64,000 bases of DNA, from NCBI RefSeq assembly GCF_001513965.1, contig NZ_KQ948020.1, positions 62,001 through 126,000 of the forward strand, given 5' to 3'. Under the pieces are notes generated by a model. That model saw nothing but the letters and a program-made list of their open reading frames with translations. It was not told the origin of the DNA and ran no database searches. How positions within the stretch are numbered: the stretch's first letter is position 1; each line of letters starts with the position of its first letter. The stretch is from Streptomyces cellostaticus (GTDB taxonomy: Bacteria > Actinomycetota > Actinomycetes > Streptomycetales > Streptomycetaceae). This document shows, in pieces, positions 58,295 through 64,000 of this stretch. Both the position numbers and the translations under genes were made by a program.

Positions 58295-59587
58295 ATGGGA
58301 AGAAGGGAACGGCCCCGGGGACGGCGCGGCACGCTGGACACCTACCGCGAGGTGATCGGCCTGACCGGGCCGCTGCTGCCGGGCGTGTCGTTCCTGGGGC
58401 GGCTGCCGACGGCCACCATCCAGTTCGGCAGTGTGCTGCTCGTCGCCCGGACGAGCGGTTCGCCGGCCGCCGCGGGACTGACCGGCGGCGCGCTCGCCCT
58501 CGGCCAGGTGGCCTGCGGGCCACTGGTGGGCCGGCTCGCCGACCGGCACGGCCAGCGGACGGTCGTGCTCGTGTTCTCGCTCGCCAACGCGCTCGCGGTG
58601 GCCGCCCTGGTCACCGGCGCCCTCGCCGGCCTGCCCACACCCGTCCTGGCCCTCCTGGGGGCCGCGGCCGGCGCCACCGTGCCGCTCGTCGGCCCGCTGG
58701 CCCGCACCCGCCTGGTTGCGCTCGCCCGCCGCTGCGGCGCCCCCGAGCCCACCGTCGGCGCCGCGCTCTCCTTCGAGAGCACCCTGGACGAGCTGTCCTT
58801 CGTCCTCGGCCCGGCCCTGGTCGGCCTGGCCGCCGTCCTCGCCCACCCGGCGTACGCACTGGGCGGCGCGGCCCTCCTGGTGGCCACCTGCGGCACCGGC
58901 TTCGCCCTGCACCCGACCGCCCGGGCGGTCCGGCCCGGCGCGGCACGCGCGCGTACCGCTTCCGCGTCACCCGCCCCCATGCCCCGTTCCGTCCACGCCC
59001 TGCGCGCGGCCCTCGCCCTCCAGGGCGCCATGTTCGGCGCCTGCCAGGCCGGGATCACGGCGCTCACGGCCCGGCTCGGGCAGGAGGACCAGGCCGGGCT
59101 CGTGTACGCCGCCATGGGCGTGATGAGCGCCGTGGCGGGGCTCGCCATGGCCGCCGTACCGGCACGCCTCGGGCTCCCGGCGCGCTGGCGGCTGGCGACG
59201 GGCGCCGCCTTCGCGCTGTCCCTGCCGCTGCTGCGCACGGACGGCCTGCCGGGCCTGTACTCCGTCGTCACCGTCCTCGGGACCGCCTACGCCCCGCACC
59301 TCGTCACGGTGTTCGGGCTGACCGAGCGCACGGTGCCGCCGTCCCGGCTGTCCGAGGCGATGGCGTGCGCGACGAGCGCCCTGGTCGGGGGCCAGGCCTT
59401 CGCGGTCGCGGTCACCGGCCGCCTGGCCGAGTCCTACGGCCCCTCGGCGGCGTTCGCCGCGGCGAGCACGGCCGCCGCGCTCGCCTGCGCCATCGCCCTG
59501 ACGGCCCGCCCGACGACGTACGCGGGACAGCCGGAAGATGCCCTCCACGCGCGCGCGTGCGACGAGCAGGCGCGCACGACCCCCTGA
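58295..59587 (+). CDS. MFS transporter
   Basis: About 430 residues with roughly 12 hydrophobic segments and an MFS loop VGRLADRHGQRTVVL between segments 2 and 3. The start could be ATG 58295 or the GTG immediately before it (58292). The closest general type is a small-molecule exporter. Its position between treY and glgX raises the possibility of sugar efflux, but nothing in the sequence proves it. The C-terminus is hydrophilic and variable. Confidence 0.8.
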   Translation: MGRRERPRGRRGTLDTYREVIGLTGPLLPGVSFLGRLPTATIQFGSVLLVARTSGSPAAAGLTGGALALGQVACGPLVGRLADRHGQRTVVLVFSLANALAVAALVTGALAGLPTPVLALLGAAAGATVPLVGPLARTRLVALARRCGAPEPTVGAALSFESTLDELSFVLGPALVGLAAVLAHPAYALGGAALLVATCGTGFALHPTARAVRPGAARARTASASPAPMPRSVHALRAALALQGAMFGACQAGITALTARLGQEDQAGLVYAAMGVMSAVAGLAMAAVPARLGLPARWRLATGAAFALSLPLLRTDGLPGLYSVVTVLGTAYAPHLVTVFGLTERTVPPSRLSEAMACATSALVGGQAFAVAVTGRLAESYGPSAAFAAASTAAALACAIALTARPTTYAGQPEDALHARACDEQARTTP

Positions 59588-59607
59588 ACGGGGGCCGTAC
59601 GTGAGGG

Positions 59608-61716
59608 TCAGGCGGGCCGCTGCAGCACCGTCAGGCTGCGGTCCGGCAGAGTGATCCGTTCGCCCGCCGCGACCTTGCCTCCCGTCCCCGGCGGGACCCC
59701 CTCCGGGCGGGCCGTGTCGACGACCACCTGCCACTGCCGCCCGTGGTCGACCGGCACCAGGAAGTCCAGCGGCCCGGGCGAGGCGTTGAACATGAGCAGG
59801 AAGGAGTCGTCGGTGATCCGCTCCCCGCGCGGACCGGGTTCGGAGATCGCGTTGCCGTTCAGGAACACCGTCAGCGCGGACGCCTGCGCCGAGTCCCAGT
59901 CCCGCTGGGCCATCTCGCCGCCCTCGGGGGTGAACCAGGCGATGTCGGACAGCTCGTCGTGGGTGCCCTCCACCGGCCGCCCGTGGAAGAAGCGCCGTCG
60001 GCGCAGGACCGGGTGGTCGCGGCGCAGCCAGACCATCGCGCGGACGAACTCCAGCAGGTCGCCGCCGTCCTCGGGCCACGCCACCCAGGACACCTCGCTG
60101 TCCTGGCAGTAGGCGTTGTTGTTGCCGCGCTGGGTGCGGGCGAACTCGTCGCCGTGGCTGAGCATCGGCACGCCCTGGGACAGCATCAGCGTGGCGAGGA
60201 AGTTCCGCATCTGGCGGGCGCGCAGCCCGAGCACGCCCGGGTCGTCGGTCTCGCCCTCCGCCCCGCAGTTCCAGGAGCGGTTGTGGCTCTCTCCGTCCCG
60301 GTTGTCCTCGCCGTTGGCCCGGTTGTGCTTGTCGTTGTACGCGACGAGGTCGTGCAGGGTGAAGCCGTCGTGGCAGGTCACGAAGTTGATGGAGGCGAGC
60401 GGGCGGCGTCCGTCGTCCTGGTAGAGGTCCGAGGAGCCGGTCAGCCGGGAGGCGAACTCCGCGAGCGCCCGCGGCTCGCCCCGCCACAGGTCCCGGACGG
60501 TGTCGCGGTACTTGCCGTTCCACTCGGTCCACAGCGGCGGGAAGTTGCCCACCTGGTAGCCGCCCTCGCCCACGTCCCACGGCTCGGCGATCAGCTTCAC
60601 CTGGGAGACCACCGGGTCCTGCTGCACCAGGTCGAAGAACGACGACAGCCGGTCCACCTCGTGGAACTGCCGGGCGAGCGTCGCCGCGAGGTCGAAACGG
60701 AAGCCGTCGACGTGCATCTCGGTGACCCAGTACCGCAGCGAGTCCATGATCAGCTGGAGCACGTGCGGGGACCGCATCAGCAGCGAGTTCCCGGTGCCCG
60801 TGGTGTCCGTGTAGTAGCGCGGATCGTCCGCGAGCCGGTAGTACGACGGATTGTCGAGGCCCTTGAAGGACAGCGTCGGGCCCAGATGGTTGCCCTCGGC
60901 GGTGTGGTTGTAGACCACGTCCAGGATGACCTCGATCCCGGCCTCGTGCAGCGCCCGGACCGCCGACTTGAACTCCAGGACCTGCTGGCCGCGGTCGCCC
61001 CAGGAGGCGTACGTGTTGTGCGGGGCGAAGAAACCGACGGTGTTGTAGCCCCAGTAGTTGTTCAGGCCCATGTCGACCAGCCGGTGGTCGTTCACGAACT
61101 GGTGGACGGGCATCAGCTCCAGCGCCGTCACCCCGAGCCTGGTCAGGTGGTCGATGATCGCCGGATGGGCGAGGGCCGCGTACGTGCCGCGCAGTTCCTC
61201 CGGGAGCCCCGGGTGGCGCATGGTCAGGCCCTTCACATGGGCCTCGTAGATCACCGTGTGGTGGTACTCGGTGCGCGGGGGCCGGTCGTCGCCCCAGTCG
61301 AAGTACGGGTTGATCACCACCGAGGTCATGGTGTGCGGCGCCGAGTCCAGGTCGTTGCGCCGGTCGGGGGCGCCGAAGTGGTAGCCGTACACCTCCTCGC
61401 CCCACCGGACGGCCCCGCTGATCGCCTTCGCGTACGGGTCGAGCAGCAGCTTCGCGGAATTGCAGCGCAGCCCGCGCTCGGGGGCGTACGGGCCGTGCCC
61501 CCGGAACCCGTACCGCTGTCCCGGCATGACGCCCGGCACGTACGCGTGCCGCACGAACGCGTCGCTCTCGCGCAGTTCCACCGCCGTCTCCGAGCCGTCA
61601 TCGTGCAGCAGACACAGCTCTACTCGGTCCGCGGCCTCCGTGAAGACCGCGAAATTGGTTCCGGCGCCGTCATAGGTGGCGCCGAGCGGATACGCCTCTC
61701 CAGGCCAGACCTGCAT
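59608..61716 (-). CDS. glgX: Glycogen debranching enzyme
   Basis: GH13 isoamylase-type enzyme, 702 residues, that cleaves alpha-1,6 branches of glycogen or limit dextrin and so feeds TreY. N-terminal CBM48 (VWPGEAYPLGATYDGAGTNFA), then TIM-barrel motifs DVVYNHTAEGNH, GFRFDLAATL (nucleophile Asp), LIAEPWDVG (acid Glu) and VTCHDGFTLHDLV. ATG 61716 (MQVWPGEAY) has GGAAGAG upstream. It can take the TreX role in the TreXYZ pathway with treY and treZ of this window. Confidence 0.95.
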   Translation of the reverse strand: MQVWPGEAYPLGATYDGAGTNFAVFTEAADRVELCLLHDDGSETAVELRESDAFVRHAYVPGVMPGQRYGFRGHGPYAPERGLRCNSAKLLLDPYAKAISGAVRWGEEVYGYHFGAPDRRNDLDSAPHTMTSVVINPYFDWGDDRPPRTEYHHTVIYEAHVKGLTMRHPGLPEELRGTYAALAHPAIIDHLTRLGVTALELMPVHQFVNDHRLVDMGLNNYWGYNTVGFFAPHNTYASWGDRGQQVLEFKSAVRALHEAGIEVILDVVYNHTAEGNHLGPTLSFKGLDNPSYYRLADDPRYYTDTTGTGNSLLMRSPHVLQLIMDSLRYWVTEMHVDGFRFDLAATLARQFHEVDRLSSFFDLVQQDPVVSQVKLIAEPWDVGEGGYQVGNFPPLWTEWNGKYRDTVRDLWRGEPRALAEFASRLTGSSDLYQDDGRRPLASINFVTCHDGFTLHDLVAYNDKHNRANGEDNRDGESHNRSWNCGAEGETDDPGVLGLRARQMRNFLATLMLSQGVPMLSHGDEFARTQRGNNNAYCQDSEVSWVAWPEDGGDLLEFVRAMVWLRRDHPVLRRRRFFHGRPVEGTHDELSDIAWFTPEGGEMAQRDWDSAQASALTVFLNGNAISEPGPRGERITDDSFLLMFNASPGPLDFLVPVDHGRQWQVVVDTARPEGVPPGTGGKVAAGERITLPDRSLTVLQRPA

Positions 61717-61913
61717 GGACACGACTCTTCCAGGTGTGCCGCCCCGCCGGGGGCGCGTTGGGCGTGAGTCTCCTCGAAAGTGAGGGAACCTCCTGTGACT
61801 TACGCCCCTCTTACCGGCCGACCAGTGCATACGGCGACTCGACCACCTGCCGTGTGCCGAACCAGTGGGGCAGACACGTACTCCCGTGGAAGTTGGGGGA
61901 GTAGGGGGAAGAT

Positions 61914-62729
61914 GTGCGCGAGATAGTGCACCGCCATCTGGGCAAGATGGTGGCCGGTGCGGCCCTGGCGGTGGCGGGGACCGCCGCGATGGTCGCGATC
62001 ACCCTGCCCGGCACGGCAGGGGCGGACGAAACGGGAGGAACCAAGGGCGGTGGCACCGGCGCCGCGCAGGTGGCGGGTCAGGGGCCGGACGGGGCCCCGC
62101 CGGGTGTGGTGGAGCAGGCGCCCGCCGAGGGCAGGAAGGGCACGGGCCGCGACCCGCTGACCGACGACGAGATCCAGCGGGTCGAGAAGATCGCCCTGAA
62201 CCAGCAGCTGCTCCATACGGGCGAGAACGTCGACGGAGGCCGCGGTCCGCAGCGCCTCAGCGTGGACCTGGCCGACCCGGATACGGACGAACTGGACGAC
62301 CCGAACGCGCCGCGCCAGGCCGTCGTGACCTTCTACGACTACAAGACCGACTCGCTCGTCACCAAGACGGTCGACCTGGGGACCGGCAAGGTCGAGCGGA
62401 CTGTCGTCAGCCAGGGCGTCCAGCCGCCGCTGAGCCGTGCCGAGAACGCCGAGGCGGCCAAGCTGCTGATCGCCGACCCGCTGGGCGCGGGCCTCAAGGC
62501 GGACTACAAGGACGCCACCGGCCACGAACTGACCTCCCCGGACCAGCTCCAGCTCGACGGTGCGGTGTTCCGAGCCGTCCCCGGCGCCCAGCCCGCCGCT
62601 CTCGACAAGTGCGGCGAGCACCGCTGTGTGCGGCTGTTCCCGAAGGTCAAGAACGGCCCGTGGATCGACGCCCGGTCGCTGATCGTCGACCTGAGCGCCC
62701 GCAAGGTCGCCAAGCTCGACCGCCACTGA
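61914..62729 (+). CDS. Secreted protein labelled tyramine oxidase subunit B
   Basis: 271 residues with a signal peptide (MVAGAALAVAGTAAMVAITLPGTAGA-type stretch, cleavage near residue 37). The mature domain (DPLTDDEIQRVEKIA, APRQAVVTFYDYKTDSLV, VQPPLSRAENAEAAKLLIADP, HRCVRLFP) resembles the N2/N3-like domains of copper amine oxidases. Orthologues are called tyramine oxidase subunit B, as I recall. It precedes the catalytic subunit by 58 bases on the same strand, so the two exported proteins likely form one enzyme. GTG 61914 after GTAGGGGGAAGAT. Confidence 0.8.
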   Translation: MREIVHRHLGKMVAGAALAVAGTAAMVAITLPGTAGADETGGTKGGGTGAAQVAGQGPDGAPPGVVEQAPAEGRKGTGRDPLTDDEIQRVEKIALNQQLLHTGENVDGGRGPQRLSVDLADPDTDELDDPNAPRQAVVTFYDYKTDSLVTKTVDLGTGKVERTVVSQGVQPPLSRAENAEAAKLLIADPLGAGLKADYKDATGHELTSPDQLQLDGAVFRAVPGAQPAALDKCGEHRCVRLFPKVKNGPWIDARSLIVDLSARKVAKLDRH

Positions 62730-62787
62730 GCGGCAGCCGTCAGTTCACTTTTCCCACTTGCTTCTCCTGTAGGGGAGTCACTTCGTC

Positions 62788-64000
62788 ATGCGCGTACAGC
62801 GTTCGATCAGCGGCGTCCGGCCGCGGAGAATCAGCCGCACCCGCACCCGGGCAGCCGTCGGTCTCACCGTGGCAGCACTCACCGCCGGTGTGACGGCCGG
62901 CGCGGGGCCGGCCGTCGCCCAGCCCAAGACCGCCGCCGCGGCGGCCGCCGACTGCAGCGCCGCCTACAAGATCGAGCAGAAGCTCTCCACCGGCACCACC
63001 TGGCGCATGTGCTGGCGCTACGACAGCAAGGCCGGCCTCGTCCTGGAGAACGTCTCCTACCAGCCCAAGGGGGAGTCGAAGCCGATCAAGGTCCTCAACA
63101 GCGGCCGCCTCGCCCAGATCGACGTCCCCTACGACGACGGCAGCGTCGAGTACGACGACCTGACCGGCTTCGGCTTCGCCCAGGGCCTGGTGGACCTGGC
63201 GCCGGGCGAATGTCCCGGCGGCACCATCAAGACCGTCCGCGTCCCGGACGGTGACCCGGAGCACCCGAACGTCAAGGGCCTGTGCACGACCACCCGTTCG
63301 CGCGGTCATGCCTACCGTATGCAGGGCGACACCGCGAACAAGGTCTTCCAGACGCAGGGCAAGGACCTGCTCGTGTACACGGTCAACAAGGTCGGCTGGT
63401 ACGAGTACATGACCGAGTGGCGCTTCCAGGACGACGGCACGATCAACATGAACGTCGGAGCCACCGGCAGCCTCTCCTTCGAGGACTACGACGCCGGCGA
63501 CGGCCGCGGCTGGCCCATCGGCAAGGGCGCCAAGGCCTACGCCACCAGCCACAGCCACAACGTCTTCTGGCGGCTGGACTTCGGCCTCGACGGCTCCTCC
63601 AAGACGAACGTCGAGCAGTACGACTCGGCCGTCACCGCGCCCGCCCACGGACAGCAGGCCCCGACCAACAAGACCACCCGCACCAAGGTCACCAAGGAGC
63701 TCGCGGGCGACTCCAAGACCTATCGCTGGTGGCGAGTGGTCAGCGAGACCGGCAAGAACAAGGACGGGCACGCCCGTTCGTACGAGATCGTCCCCGGTCC
63801 GACCACGAAGTACCCGGGGCGCAGCTTCACCAGGCACGACGTGTACTTCACCGAGTACAACAAGTGCGAGCAGTTCGCCAGCAACAATCCGAGCTGCCCT
63901 CGCGGTTATGCCACGTCCGTCGACAAGTGGGTCAACGGCCAGCCCCTCACACACCCCGTCGTCTGGATGAATGTGGGCTTCCACCACATAGCCCGGGACG
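62788..64000 (+). CDS. Secreted copper amine oxidase (3' end outside window)
   Basis: 404 complete codons are visible; the frame is open at the window edge. A twin-arginine-like or long basic signal region (RPRRISRTRTRAAVGLTVAAL) ends at AVAQ. The catalytic domain has the topaquinone site as WYEY (usually NYDY or NYEY), copper ligands HSHNVFWRLDFGLDG and a third His in GFHHIARD. It would oxidise primary amines to aldehydes with H2O2 outside the cell. It is probably co-transcribed with the preceding subunit gene; GGGAG precedes ATG 62788. Confidence 0.85.
   Translation, partial: MRVQRSISGVRPRRISRTRTRAAVGLTVAALTAGVTAGAGPAVAQPKTAAAAAADCSAAYKIEQKLSTGTTWRMCWRYDSKAGLVLENVSYQPKGESKPIKVLNSGRLAQIDVPYDDGSVEYDDLTGFGFAQGLVDLAPGECPGGTIKTVRVPDGDPEHPNVKGLCTTTRSRGHAYRMQGDTANKVFQTQGKDLLVYTVNKVGWYEYMTEWRFQDDGTINMNVGATGSLSFEDYDAGDGRGWPIGKGAKAYATSHSHNVFWRLDFGLDGSSKTNVEQYDSAVTAPAHGQQAPTNKTTRTKVTKELAGDSKTYRWWRVVSETGKNKDGHARSYEIVPGPTTKYPGRSFTRHDVYFTEYNKCEQFASNNPSCPRGYATSVDKWVNGQPLTHPVVWMNVGFHHIARD

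Overview
This window looks like chromosomal Streptomyces DNA. It has very high GC, GTG and TTG starts, GTGA/ATGA stop-start overlaps, a geosmin synthase, a gamma-butyrolactone receptor of the CprB type, a complete conservon (cvnA-D), a subtilisin-inhibitor protein and a few rare TTA leucine codons. No rRNA, tRNA, CRISPR array, insertion sequence or prophage was seen. Most genes are ordinary housekeeping and accessory genes; the less ordinary material lies at about 19.9-23.2 kb, 28.6 kb, 32.6-35.9 kb and 39-44 kb.

Layout. 0-8 kb: the end of an ABC exporter pair, a polysaccharide deacetylase, a slipin/PEBP pair, a carbonic anhydrase/SulP operon, a small secreted protein and zapE. 7.8-12.7 kb: a RibD-like reductase, a conserved protein of unknown function, murC, msrB and a GAF-PP2C phosphatase. 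12.8-13.3 kb: a decayed glycosyltransferase. 13.3-20.9 kb: a quaternary-amine (OpuC/ProU type) ABC transporter whose binding protein is separated from the other subunits by the conservon. 20.9-25.3 kb: an ammonia-lyase homologue containing a 150-bp tandem repeat, then nadE. 25.5-32.6 kb: an MFS exporter, an Lrp-type regulator, TerB, an LCP cell-wall ligase, Spo0M and the DUF6230/DUF6114 membrane pair.

33-45 kb: a secreted protein, a surface-anchored LPMO, the CprB-like receptor with two ARE-like sites upstream, a DUF89 phosphatase, a P450/hydrolase operon, a broken flavin oxidoreductase, geosmin synthase, and a multicopper oxidase with a TTA codon. 45-64 kb: regulators, a PDZ protein, an M24 peptidase and a kinase-fold protein lacking catalytic residues. 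The trehalose/glycogen genes treZ, treY and glgX follow, interleaved with an FHA protein, an SSI inhibitor, an M14 peptidase and a lipoamide dehydrogenase. The window ends in a copper amine oxidase pair.

How genes work together. TreY and TreZ convert maltodextrins to trehalose, and GlgX can debranch the glycogen that feeds them. The OpuC-type transporter takes up compatible solutes, so both ends of the window touch osmoprotection. The cprB-to-geosmin region is the best candidate for an uncharacterised regulatory unit: the receptor gene and the divergent LPMO gene share an intergenic region with ARE-like motifs. Three genes (the ABC ATPase, the LCP ligase and the multicopper oxidase) carry in-frame TTA codons and so may depend on the bldA tRNA.
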